From: Acanthaster planci
Lineage: Eukaryota > Echinodermata > Asteroidea > Valvatida > Acanthasteridae
Length of the DNA: 64,000 bases
Direction of reading: 5' to 3'
NCBI RefSeq assembly: GCF_001949145.1
Contig: NW_019091639.1
Span: 228,137-292,136 of the forward strand
In this document: positions 33,501 to 45,721 of the stretch, piece by piece
Numbering within the stretch: the first letter of the stretch is position 1
How the letters are laid out: each line of letters starts with the position of its first letter
The notes under the pieces: model-generated
Database searches by the model: none
What the model was told of the DNA's origin: nothing
Seen by the model: the letters and a program-made list of their open reading frames with translations, nothing else
Made by a program: the position numbers and the translations under genes

Positions 33501-36500
33501 AAAGGAATCTTGCTTTCGTTTGGTTTCATTGAGGACATTAAGGGGAGAGTACCCATCAATTTCACACAGAACATGAGGATCTCCTTCTCTGTCGTGTGAT
33601 ATTGGCTTTGCTATAGAAGGTGCCACTGACAGCTTAGAACAAAGACAAGGGAGCATGCTCCGTCACAGAGATGCTTTAACCCTTACCCTCCTCAATCCTT
33701 CACCTGTTGGAGGACTGAGGAGTGTTAGGGTTAATTAATAGCAAACATTGGCTAAGCATGCATTGCTGGTAATTTGCTGAGCAAAAGAAAATCAGTCACC
33801 AACCATGTGTCAGGCTTTCTTCCTTTACTTACATGTACAAACAATTTCTGTATTAAAGATGCAGACCATAAATATTTGGGAGCTGATTATTTGCAGGTGG
33901 AAGTACATGTATGTTTAGCCAATCACCCAATACCAGTCTGAGTATATTTGGAGCAGTGTTTTTGTACAAGGAATAGAAATTTGTGCACCAGATAATGTAA
34001 AGGAACATGGCATTTCTAAGTAGTCCACAGTGATTCAGAATCACATACATGTACATGTAGAAACACTTTTTTACCGTGACTGACACAAACATGGACGCAG
34101 ATAGTTGGCAGAGTTTGATTATTTCCAACTTTGCAGAGTGTCTCCGTTGAATCATTAGTGTTCTGTAGACAGACATGTACACAAATGTGATACAAGGTAA
34201 GAATGGTGGGTGTAAAATCATAACCCTCTTGCACACGCTCCACTTACATGTACAGTACACTTCCTTCTTATTGACGAAGAAATGAACATTTTCTCAATTG
34301 TTAAAAAACTAGTTAACCAGCTTTAAGAAATGGTATGACCGAACCCCCCCAAGGCATTTCATATGAAAATTAAAGGATAGCATTTTGATTTCAGTAGTTG
34401 ACTAATGTTACTTGTCATCTCTGTCACACCTCTGGTGACCAATGTTACTTGTCATCTCTGACACACCTCTGCCGACCAATGTTACTTGTCATCTCTGTCA
34501 CACCTCTGGTGGCCAATGTTACTCGTCATCTCTGTCATACCTCTGGTGACCAATTCTGGATCTTCATTTGTTGCTGTGTAGCGTTTGTTGCAACCATATG
34601 GAAACTACCATAGGCTTATGGCAGGCATGTAACCTTTCCTCAGATCAGGTGATTTCCTCGTCTTTACACTCATGCCAGTGAAAATTGATCAACACACAAC
34701 GTCTAGTAAAGATTGGAATTTCCTCATTTTTTGTCAAAGTCCAAGTGGTATGCTTGTTACAGTTGATGTAGGCTACGGTATGTACATGTACATGTAAATG
34801 TACACAGTATCTAGAGATTGTTTACCTCTCTGTAGCTCTGGTATACATATTCATTATAAGGGCGGAGCATTTTGCACTGATGAGTTCATGAATAAAGTAA
34901 ATTTGTTTTTCATGGAACATGTACAGTATTTGGCAAAGAGCCAAGGAGTATGCACTGTACATGCATTGCACCTTGACAGATAAATCCACACAGCTGCACA
35001 GGCTCAGAATCAACAATTTGTAAAGAATTCATTTACCATCTGATACTTTGTTTGACCCGTTTGCTGTCAAAATTGAAATTCTTATAAAAGAGGAATTCCA
35101 CAAAATTCATCAATTTTCCAGGGAAGCAGAAGGTGATCTTAGTACTGGTGAAGAGGAAGACAGAGTAATTATTTGAAGGAAAACCATTAAGCAAAAACCC
35201 TGAAACTGTGTCAGCCGGATTCCTCACTGTGTATCCATTGTTCCTACTGGGGTGGATTGAAGCACAGCTCAGTGGTTTTACATGTCTTGCATCTTTGCCA
35301 ACAGCAGTCTTTGCATGTGACCCATCAACCCTTTGGACAATACTTGTTGCCTTGGCAAAGCACCAGGGGCTGTCCCTCAATGTTCTTTTCAGGGAAGTGA
35401 TCTTCATGCACTGGTATATATAGATACGACTCAGCGACATCAGGTTTTCCAGAGGGGAATCCCCTTAGCTTTCCTTGTCTCTCATTTGCATAGTGTGCAT
35501 GGTACATGTACATAGTACTAGTAGTATATTATGTGGAGAGAGATTAGCCAGCCTGGCAGTGAAGAAATCGCTTCTTGCTGGATAAGGTGTATAACTTTGT
35601 GCAACAATTTGTGTACCATCGATGCACGCTACGCAAGTGATGGTGTTTCTCCTCAGGGTGTCTTGTTGAGAGCTAATTATTGACTTTGTTCTTCCCAGCT
35701 AGAGCGTTGACTGTACTTTGTTGCCAGAAGTATGTGTGTTTGGTTTGAACAAACTTGTGTTTTGTTTCTTGTCATGCAATTGTTTTAGTACTAGGTACAG
35801 TGCCATGCTTTCCATATCCTTTGTCATCCTGTGTGTTATTTTTTTCATGATTTCAATATCCTGTTTGTGGAATGAATATACCATATGTTCAATGTACGTC
35901 TCTTCTACAGTTTGTGGTGCAACATGTAGCTTCACATTTTTGACAGTTTGAAATTTCAAGTTTGAACTTGATACTTTTCATTTGTTAATTTTTTTGTAAT
36001 TTGGGTTGTTTTTTAATTTCTCGCAGGTGTGACCAATCAATCAACAATGCCTTGCAACCTGTACAGTAAATGTGATTCCATTATACCGGAGGAACCACCG
36101 CCTGCAACTTATGACAGCCCGCCCCTCAAGAGTAATGAAATGATTAACACTTACAAGACGTTGCCGACAAAGCCCGGTGTTGGGTCTGAGATGGCAGTAA
36201 AACAACCTTCAAAGGAATCCCAAACAGTTGAAAAAGCTTCCAAGCTTGCAGGAAATATGAAGAATGGCAGTGATGAAAACCAAAAGCCACAGGCAACCAC
36301 CTCAAAGAAATCTAAACCACGAAGCTTCAGCTTACTGGAAATGAGTTACAAGGACAAGGAGGGCAAAGGTCATGGTCGTCTGGTCCGACAGAGAAGTGTG
36401 AAGTTCTCTTATGAGAAGGAAACCCACAAGCTGAGTCATGCAGCTAGTGCGCCGGCTGCCATAAGCGAGGCCCTAGAGTCTCAGGTAGAAGATGAAGTCT

Positions 36501-39500
36501 TCACAGAAGAGAAAGAAAAGAAAGATGACAACAAGACACTGGAAAGTGGGAACAACTCGTCATATGCTCCAGCAGATGTTGACAGCTCTGGCAAGAAAAC
36601 AGAGAAAGAGGGGGGCACAGAAGATGCAGACGAGAAAACTGAGCCGGTTGTCGAGGATGAGAGAAAGGCAACTGAGAGAGTGGCAGAGGATGCTGAGAAA
36701 AGGGAAAAAGAAAAGAGCGCATTGGTGGAGGAAGTAGGGGAAGAGGCAAAGATGCCTGGAAAGGCTGAAGAGGAGAAAGTCTCCAAGGATGCAAATGAGA
36801 AGTCCAAGACAGAGGGAGGGACCTCACTTGTGCAGATGCTGACACAAGACTTGCAGACAGCACTGCGTCTTGAAGACGGCGGTGAGAAAGATAAGACGGA
36901 GGTGAAGGCTGAGGGGGAGGTCTCTGCCCTGGCTGATGACTTGCAGCAAAGTTTGTCTCTCGAGGGGAAGGATGACAAAGAGGCGGTCTGCAAAATGGCA
37001 GAAGGAGGCGGAGTTGGTACCTCAGAGAAGGGACAACCCCGACTGAGAGCCAAAGGTATTCACAGAGAAGATGCCTTTGGTCAACCAAATGTCATCCTAA
37101 GCACCAATAACACCTTCAACCAGCACTGTCAGCAAGGCCAGTGGATAGCTAGCCAGCCTGCACTTAGCTCACCTAATTGGCACATCGGGGCTCAGCCTCA
37201 GAACCAACCACTCCCGCCCTTGTCTGTGTTTCTGCGGCCGCCGATGAAGCCCAGCGGTCAACCCAGTCAGAGTGTGGTCTGCCCTCCAGGACAGAGCAAT
37301 CTGACCCGTATGGTCTACATGGGTCCCTCCAGATCCCAGATGCTCACTGTCAGCAATCAGTCCATGCAGCAGCAGTACGCCCAAAAAAACCTCTGCCACA
37401 ACACCAGCATGCAACAGCTGCAGACCAGCTACCCACAGAATTGTTTGCACAGCGGCGGGCCTACAGTCCCCATGACCCAACCCCAGCCCATGAATATTCC
37501 CAATCAGAGCACTGGGAACCCGAAAGAGGATGACTGGCCGCCAACACCCGAGGCTCACGACAATGACATCTTGGACCGGTCTCCAGTGGAGAATGAAGAA
37601 CCCATGGCTTTTCAGGTGGGAAACCTTGGGATAGATTTGATGGGTACCCCTTCTCCCCAGTCATCTTGGGATGGAAGCCAAGCCCCCAGTCTGGCCTCTA
37701 CAAGCCCTGTTCCTTCCCCCTACACTCCTGACATCCAGCAGTTGTCTCCAGCCCCGCTAGTTCCTGACGTCAATAGTCCCTGGTCACCGGAATCCAACAT
37801 CAGCTCCACAGGGGAACCCCCTTCGCCGTGCGGCTCCACCATCATCAAAGTAACTGACAACATGACCTTTGGGATGGTCACTGTTTCCCCCGTGTCCCCT
37901 CACTCTGCCAAGCGTCAGCGGAACGATTCCAGCACCGATTCACTTGAGGCTCAAGAGCGAATCTCGGGCATCAAGAAGTACCTGCAGACCGGCACGCCTG
38001 ATTCTAGCCCTACCTACCAGACTCAGATGATGTCCCCACCACAGGTCCCATCCTACTGCCCTTCCCTTACGCCTCCTTACACCCCTGCTCCTGCACCTGA
38101 AATCCCCCCGCAGGCCTTCAGGATGCCGTACACCGGCGTAAATCAGCCCTTTCCTACCACATGTACGCCTCACCAAGTCCCACCGACACCCCATCGCACC
38201 TACCAGCAGTCGGATACACCCCCTGAAGGGGAGCTGGAAGCATTCCGTAAGCAGCTGGCAGAATGGAGTGTGGAGGAACTCCTGATGCCAGATGAAGACA
38301 TGGATACGTAAGTCTTTCATCATTTGCATAAATTTGCATATTAATACATACCAGTACTCTGAATATCTCAAAATTTAACTTAAATTTTGTCAGTTTGTTT
38401 TTACAATGGAAGAGTGGGTGTGACTGACACAGATGCATGATTTGTAAACATGTGGCACATGGTCTGTGTTTGTTCATAAGCCAAGTTAACAACTTGTTTG
38501 GTCAGTTCCTGTGTGAAGGCTGGCAGTCTGGATGAGCAATTCATTATTGTCTTAGTTGACAAGCTAAATGAGTGATCACCCTGTAAACATCATACCGATT
38601 CCAGATAATAAAGAAAGTGTGACAAAGCAACCATGAGTTAGTGTGAGATCAAGAGAGGCTGTTCTTTTACATCAAAGCTATCCCTTTGGTATGGGGATGC
38701 ATGTACCGGGATGCAGAAACAAAAGCTGTGTGCTGAGCACACTTGACCAATTTCTGTTTGGAATGTACATGTAACAGTGTGGTCTTTATGTGTGTGCCGG
38801 GCACCAGTTGAAATGGTCTCATCTTTGCCCTTGTGGGGTACCGTCAACACGGTGTGTGGAAATTATGGACTCTATGAGGAGTGACGCATTGTTACTGGTG
38901 TTGACCTGTTGTCTGTGTTCTTGTCCTTCTGTTTGTTACCAGTGTTCTCCATCTTGCCATCTGCCAGACGAAGGTCGCCCTCTCTCTGGCCATCATTGAA
39001 CGCATCTGCAATTGTAAGCAGAAGGTCTGCCTGAATGTCAAGAATAAACTCCAACAGGTGAATAGGAATACCTGCATTCGTAGATGGTAGAGGGTGCTGT
39101 TCGGGGGATTTTTAGAGCGGTATCAAACTCAATCAACATCAGTCTAATGGGAGATGCACTTAAAACCTGGGAAGGGTTTTTTTGTGAATGTTTACATTAC
39201 GCACTTGAGTTGAATACCAGGGTCCCAAAAATTGCATTCCAAGCTCTGAAATTTGCAAAGGTCAGTCTGCTGAATTTCTGGAAGCGAGTGTAACAGCGAA
39301 CTCTTTGCAATGGCATGCGACATCTTGCACAAATCAATTTTTGCAATCACAAATGATCTTTCTTTGGGAAAAATGTGGGGAGTATCGTTTTTAAAGTTGG
39401 AGATTTTTATTTTAGAAAGTGTTCTGTCAAAAAGAGTGTCTGGAAAAGGAGATTTTAAGAATTGATACTGGAGGAATATACAATCACTTTCTGAAAGTGG

Positions 39501-42500
39501 CTAGCAATGGAATTACCGATAGGACAAATACTACATTGCCCAGGGGGCATATGGCCTAATGGTTAGGGTTTGTAGCTTCTGATCATAGGGTCTGGGGTTC
39601 GAATCCAGCTGGTGGCAGCATGTTGTGATCTGGGGCAGTCACTTTACCCCTATGTGCCTTGTGTCACCCAGAAGTAAATACCTGTGAGGGCAGACATGGC
39701 AATGTTTAGCCGTTTGCGCCAAAATGGCAGCATCAGGCTAGTATACTCCCCAGAGGGCTGAGATGGTTTCAGGAATGTTCAGATGGTGTGGGCCCAATCT
39801 GCGCTATATAAGAACTGACTCTTATCATTGTCCCTAATCCTTCATGTTGAATGCTCATTTGAAACCCCCCCCCAAGTTCAACAACGTTGTGTTTTTGTTT
39901 TGGTGTTAAAATTGATTAAACTTGCAACAAACCTTCTGTTTATTTTTTTTCCTGTCGGTGCAGACACCCCTATACCTGTCGGTGATTTCCAATCTGCCGA
40001 TACTGACACAGATCTTGATCAACTACGGCGCAGATCTCTTCATCCGCAACAGGCACGGCAACACACCATTGCATGCTGCTGCCAGAAATGGGAACACCGA
40101 AGCCATCAAGGTTGGAAATCATTCCATGACATGGAAGAGCCACTGTGTTCTTAAGTAGGGTTGTGCCGAATGTCTGAATATTTGATCGATCATCAAAATT
40201 TTCGAATATTATTTGTTTTAAATGAAAAAAATGCACTATGGAGACATGTTTCAAACAGATTCAAATGAAAAGCGACAGAAAGCTTATAATGACTCAAAGA
40301 GTAAATTATTCATTAGAAAGAAAGTAAAAGGATACAAATTTTCAAGAGGACAAGAAGTCCCCTCAACAGTCAATGGAAAAAGTTGTTGAGTTTTAAAGTG
40401 CTTTGTAGCTGTGCATTAGGAAACCTCGCAGATGAGGAGCAAAACTAGAGTTGGATTAAAATGTATTGACAGCTTGCTCATTGAATTGATTTCCTTTGAT
40501 CTCAGGCGATTTGCGAAGGTATGAGCTACTGTGGTTACAGCGAGGAAACCACAAGGGATCTCTTTGATACTATCAACTATGATGGTAAGGATCACTACGG
40601 ATTTCTGAGTTTATTTCCTGCACAGGATGTCAAACTTGGAAGCCCACATTTGGCATGTTTTGTTAGTACAATAAAATGATTTTGTTTCCTCATCACAATT
40701 CTTTCATCCCTGAATGAAGCTAATGTGTAATTCCTTTTTTATGCCATGCTAACAACCAGTTTCAAAGTCCACAAGTTAATGTAGGCTTAAGAACACTGGG
40801 AATCTGGTTATCATTACAGACATGTAACCGCAAGATATGGGACGGAGAGGTAGCCCCAACATGTCCAAACCCCATAGACACTCTAGACTATTGTTACCTA
40901 ACCCATCCCCCGGATGTGTGGAAAGAATTCCCGAGATTTTGGTCAAACAGCGACCAACATAGGGGGAGGGTTCTCTCCGTCCCATATCTTGCTTCAAATG
41001 TTGGCAGATACTCCGGTAACTCGTGCTGGACATGTCCAAATCAATGGTCATTCTATCACTGGATTAGAATTGATATCTGTTCACTGATAACAATAAAAGA
41101 CCTCAGATATATGGTTTGTTTGTTATAAGTTTAATTCCTCCAGTCAACTCCTCTCTTTGAAGCTGACAATTTGGTGAAGGCATTGCTTATTTAAAGCACC
41201 ATCTATTTTGAAGTTCATGTGAAAATGGGTAGTGTATTGCCATTAGATTGGAAACCTATGAAAATGTGAGAGGCTCAACAAAATTTCATTGGTCAAATCT
41301 GTTGATATTTGGCAGGCAAGTCAGCACTCATGCTTGCTGTGGAAAACCATGGCAACATGACTCTGGAAGGAGAATTTATCAACTGCCATGAGACCGTCTG
41401 CCTCCTGCTTCAAAGCTTCGGATCGGCACTCCAACAGGTGAGTTTGGTCAGGACCAACGTGGTTCAGTTGGATAGAATTTATCCCCAGTTTCCTAGGCAA
41501 CACAAAATGACCAACTAGGTTCCTTTTGCTGTGGATGGGATTATGGGTCGCTCCCAGGCTACAATGCACCCAATGAAACTCTTTGCTTGCAAAAGCAAAT
41601 AAGGGCAAAGTGGCTTGCCTAGGGACACAACATATGTAAAACAGCTGGATTTGAACCCCACACCCTCTGATCACAAGTCACAGAACCTCTGTGGCTCCTG
41701 TCTCCAACATTTTCCTGTCCTGTACTTGCCATATGCAATGAGCCATCCCTTTAAACCCACGTGTCATCGTGATCAATATTAACAATTCAACTGCCGAGGT
41801 CAAAGTGTTGAGTGACACTGTACAGTGGCTTGATGGCACAATAATGTCTGTTAAAGTAACCCGTCTAATATAATTGTCCAACGCCGTGACCAAAGCTTTT
41901 AAATGGGATCAATGGGAAAGGTCGGCAGCATATCCAGCTCGTAGTTGGATGTTCCATGTTAAACCTTCTTTCCCATAATGCAACAGGATTCAAACAGCGG
42001 TAAGACCGCCCTCCATTACGCTGTAGAGTTGCATAAGATTGATCTCATCTTGGACTTGTTGGACAACTGTGAGGACGCGGGAAGACTCGTCAATAGTCAG
42101 ATGTATGATGGCAACACGGCGCTGCATCTGATCGTCGGCCGCGACCGTCCGGAGCACGAGATCCTGGAAATCGTCAATCTCCTGATGACGCATGGCGCTA
42201 ATGTTGGTCTGGAGAATGCCGCGCGTGAGAAACCACATGATCTGCTACATCGTGAGCATGTTGAGGTAAGACCAGAGAGATGAAGTGGGGGGGGGTATTC
42301 ATTGAATAACCAGAGAGGTCGTTTAGTGAAAAATTAAGCTGATTGCGCAAGTGCGCCCTCATTGGAAAAAAAGAGATACATGTAGCCTCATCTGATGAGT
42401 GCATGCCATTGATATCATGTGCCAGGCTCAGACTTAGATCCTATTGGAGTGCGCGCATTTAGCTTTGACAATGAAGTATTCATGCTGTTTCCATGTGAAC

Positions 42501-42873
42501 TCATACTGCTGCAGCAGCCTTCATTCATCATTGTTAACAGATCCAAACAATGTTGTTGCTTGTAGTGGCAATCAGCTCAAGTCAAGTAATTTCTGTGCAA
42601 GGAAAGCCACAGTTGTTTGCGTGGATGTCCACTGCTTCCGACCGTTTTCTTTTACTGTGCAGATTTAATTGCTGTATGGCCATTTTGTTCCCACAAGTTG
42701 TGTACGTTGTCAGTCACCACAGATGACAGAAGCAAGAAATCCAGTGTGCTGATTGGTCCTAAAATAGTGCACTTGGTATAGTTGTTTGAAAATATGAAAT
42801 TATTTATATTCTCCTTGCTTGCTCGTTGCAGATCAAAAGACGTCTTCACGGACAAGGTAATCGCAAGAGGTGA
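30568..42873 (+). CDS. NFKBIZ: Nuclear IkB protein, IkB-zeta/Bcl-3 type, ankyrin repeats
   Basis: Eight exons: 30568-30658, 36027-38307, 38943-39057, 39964-40110, 40506-40584, 41316-41437, 41987-42265 and 42832-42873. They join in frame to 1051 residues. About 790 residues precede the ankyrin repeats: a basic RSFSLLEM / RQRSVKFSYEKE patch, a Lys/Glu-rich stretch, then Pro/Ser/Gln-rich sequence as in transactivating N-termini. The ankyrin block (about 791-1045) includes TVLHLAICQ, NTPLHAAARNGN, NYDGKSALMLAV, SGKTALHYAVEL and YDGNTALHLIV. The last repeats (VNSQMYDGNTALHL, then LLMTHGAN) and the short basic C-terminus align with human IkB-zeta. Such proteins bind NF-kB p50/p52 in the nucleus and alter target-gene transcription. 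No N-terminal DSGxxS phosphodegron is seen, as expected for nuclear IkBs. I see no OCA-type motif. It is longer than human IkB-zeta (718). Bcl-3 or IkBNS orthology remains possible. The exon 4 donor GTTGGA is weak. Confidence 0.88.
33675..33735. repeat. Short palindromic repeat related to 51080-51480
   Basis: TAACCCTTACCCTCCTCAAT is followed after a short spacer by its near-complement ACTGAGGAGTGTTAGGGTTA. The same ACTGAGGAGGGTTAGGGTTA end occurs near 51458-51478, so this looks like a small terminal-repeat element or solo end. Confidence 0.6.
34400..34560. repeat. 37-bp tandem repeat, four copies
   Basis: A unit opening GACCAATGTTACTTGTCATC starts at 34400, 34437, 34474 and 34511, with a partial fifth copy at 34548. 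The array lies in intron 1 of the nuclear IkB gene. Each unit holds a CCAAT word. Confidence 0.9.
35033..35440 (-). other. Unassigned minus-strand open frame in IkB intron 1
   Basis: A 135-codon frame and an overlapping frame (35325-35513) have somewhat protein-like composition, and a second frame nearby shows closely spaced Cys codons. They look like a broken coding remnant, perhaps of a transposase, but I recognise no family. It is unlikely to be functional. Confidence 0.2.
39545..39832 (+). mobile_element. Full-length-looking tRNA-derived SINE
   Basis: The A-box-like TGGCCTAATGGTTAGG and B-box GGGTTCGAATCC define a tRNA-like head. The body contains CAGTCACTTTACCCC. The 3' end is GCGCTATATAAGAACTGACT followed by TTATCATTGT, a tail type common in invertebrate SINEs. 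It lies in nuclear IkB intron 3, just before exon 4. Confidence 0.85.
40156..40448 (+). mobile_element. hAT-like repeat, truncated copy
   Basis: It opens TAGGGTTGTGCCGAAT, the same terminus as the intact copy at 48330-48815, and follows that copy through GTAAATTATTCATTA and GGACAAGAAGTC. The right terminus is not found. It lies in nuclear IkB intron 4. Confidence 0.75.
41520..41705 (-). mobile_element. tRNA-derived SINE fragment, reverse orientation
   Basis: The minus strand shows a B-box-like GGGTTCAAATCCAGC, then GTGTCCCTAGGCAAG and CACTTTGCCC, matching the body of the other SINE copies. It lies in nuclear IkB intron 6. Confidence 0.7.
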
Positions 42874-45265
42874 ATATTTGACCCATAGTTACCATGATGG
42901 CAGAAGTTGGTGTCAGATGTTTTATTCTTTAGCTTTATTTTTTAGAAGGTTCCAGACTTCAGAGGAGTAACCTGGTTCCATTCATACTGGTTAAAATTAA
43001 TCATGAGGTTTACATTACTCTGACGGATGTAAAAAATACAGCGTTTTGCTGTCTATGAATTTCAGTCTTGATATCCAAAGTGGTATTGGTATTGATGCAT
43101 TGACATGGGTGTCACGCTGAAGATTGACTCTCCTCTACCAAAGTTAAATTGTTTTGCCGTCATCAAGAAAATGTGACCATGGATTTGCCGATAAACAAGC
43201 CTGACAGACACACTTTATGGCGGAGAGTAACAGAACACATTTTCAGAATACAATGTGGGACGTAAAAAATATCTAATTGTGCATGAAACTCGGTCAGGTG
43301 GCCATGTAAACCTGATACCTAATGTTAACCGGCATTGGTCAACACTGATCAGGTATTGCAGTAGAAAACAGGATGCTGTGCGTTTTGGTTTCTACAAAAC
43401 TTTCATTTCCGTTTAGCTTACTGTATATATTGCCTGTAGTGCATTTTGTGGTTGAGAATGACAGTCTTTAAAGACAAAATTATTTATCAGTTTTTTGTCA
43501 CTTTTCATTAATTTGATTAAATGTAAGATTTTGACGGATTTGATGAGGGGAACAAGGAGTTACAGTAGTACGTAGCTCTTACTTTGGTTTGTTATCAATA
43601 AACATTAGTGGCAACTTGATTTCATTTTTAAACCAAATAAGTGCCTCCTATGGCCAAATTAAAGAAATTATTGTATAGATGGAAGAGTACATTGAAAAGA
43701 GACATGTACATTACCTGCCACATAATACATGGTTAATGGCGACATACCTTCAGGTTGGTATCACACTTAATTAAGTCTGTAAAAATGTTTATCTGAACAA
43801 TTTTTGTTTAAAGGGTGTAACATTTTAACGAACCTTCAACCTCAAGGTAGACTTTTATAGAACCAGTACATACACCGTTTATTGGTAAAGTTTGGAGTAT
43901 TGAATGGAAGATGTAGTGAACATTATCAAATGACAATATATTAGTCTGTACATTTATATGAAACTGTTGCCGTGGTAATTGTGATGTATCATACTCAGAT
44001 GCCCTGTTTTGGGGGTTGATCACATGACCCGCCCCCTCACGGTGCCTTCTTAAACTTCCAATTTGTTTCATTGCTCTGATATTGTTCTGAATGAATTACA
44101 CTTGTACTTCACTCAACCAAAAGAACTTTGTAAACTTTTCCTAAATTCAGTTAGAAATTTAGTACAACTGCAAATTGTGTTTGTATATGTGAACCAATTT
44201 TTATTCTTTTCCTCAACATCTTTGCCCGTGTACAGGTGGCTTTGTTGCCATTAAAATAGAAAATGATCGTTACATTGATTATGTAATCTCTGAAGCATCT
44301 TATGAATAATGCAGTCGTAAATATTTGATTTTATTGATAACTCTAACATACTCAGACACTTATTTACTTTTGTTTTGCATATCTATTGTTTTTAATCATG
44401 TAATTGACAGGACTGGACTTCAGTGGTGGAAACAAATTAGTATTTGTTGTGGGTGGAGTTGAGTCCAGAAATGCAAGGGGTGGCATTCAGAATGAGGTTT
44501 GACACGTTGAAATCTGACCTTGAAGTTAAACTGACTACATTTTAAACTGTAAATTGTTATCTCATCGACCAGAAATAATCCATAATTGCATGCTAAATTG
44601 TAGACAGTTCTTTATTTCTTCAACTTGCTTGTATATATAGCAAACATACATGTTAAAAGGTAAAGTTGTTATGTACGGTTCAAAACATATTTCAGTGTAT
44701 TGTTTGACACGCCAGAATTTAAGGTAAGTTTGAACATTTGAAAATCTTTGGCCACTGTAGCTAGGAATATGATTTAATTTTGCCTTGACCAAGAGTAGTA
44801 TCAATGAAAGCTTGATTTTAATAATTCGTTGAATAGAAAATGAAGCCAAATCCTACAAGTTTAGAGACAGTCAAAACACTCCTTCAGGAATTTTTCAATT
44901 CTACCGTGAAACAGTTCTGCCGCTTTGTAAAAAAACCTTGAATACCATGCTCACATAGTGCAGCCAACTGACCTCATTGTAAACCCTAGTTAGTGTAAAT
45001 TGATGAATGGTGTATAAAGTCCCTGCTATATTTGGAGATGAGGGTATTTGGCAAACAGTCGTTACAGACCCCAGTTTTGTTATAATTAATGGTAAAAAGT
45101 ACTAAGTACATAGCCTCGTTATTTTTAGAACAAGTGATTTTTATAATTCACCAGTTATAATAAATAAAATACATGTCATGGTATTGTAAATATTGCTTTC
45201 AGTCAAGTTGTTACCATTATTAATGCAATTTGTTTTGCCCAAATCCTACATTTCCACCCAACAAG
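42874..45265. other. 3' flank of the nuclear IkB gene; no gene seen
   Basis: AT-rich, with no protein-like frame on either strand. A candidate poly(A) signal AATAAA for the IkB gene lies at 43597-43602; others near 45160 are less likely. The right part is also downstream of TEN1 on the other strand. Confidence 0.4.
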
Positions 45266-45267
45266 AC

Positions 45268-45600
45268 ATTCATAGTGGCCACCTGTCCATAGTGGCCTCC
45301 TGTCCATACAGGCTACTAGTCGATACAGGTCACTAGTTCATAGTGACCACCTGTTCATAGTGGCCACCTGTCCATAGTGGCCACCTGTCCATACAGGCTA
45401 CTAGTCGATACAGGTCACTAGTTCATAGTGACCACCTGTCCTACAGGCCACTTGTTCATTGTGACCAGCTGTCCTTACTGGCCACCTGTTCATACAGGCC
45501 ATGCAGGCCAATCGTTCATAAAGGCCACCTGTCATTGAAGGCCTTTTGTTCATAGTGGACACTTGTCCTTGCAGGCCACTTACTCTACTGGCCACTCTGA
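45268..45600. repeat. 17-bp tandem repeat with 85-bp higher-order unit
   Basis: Words of the type CCACCTGTCCATAGTGG and CCATACAGGCTACTAGT alternate with a period near 17. A block holding GGCTACTAGTCGATACAGG recurs exactly 85 bp (5 x 17) apart, at 45311 and 45396. The array starts about 120 bp past the TEN1 stop, so it may fall in the TEN1 3' untranslated region. Confidence 0.85.
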
Positions 45601-45721
45601 CAAGCCGAGAGTCTTTTGAGGTGACACTGTTCTTTCAGCTCAACAAAGTTTGGCCAGAGAGTTTCCTGTAGTTTCCTTTCTGATCAACTAATCGCCCACA
45701 TTAGCCGGTCTGCACTGTGCA

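Noticed and set aside
36481-37088. Long Ser/Pro-rich open frames of 190 and 195 codons on the minus strand
   Set aside because: They are antisense shadows of the Lys/Glu-rich part of the nuclear IkB exon; purine-rich codons produce open complementary frames.
39585-39610. tRNA gene suggested by GGGTTCGAATCC
   Set aside because: A and B box-like words exist but there is no foldable acceptor or anticodon arm; the sequence continues into a SINE body with a GCGCTATATAA tail.
45268-45600. CRISPR array suggested by regular short repeats
   Set aside because: Repeats are contiguous 17-bp units without unique spacers, in an animal genome; it is a minisatellite.
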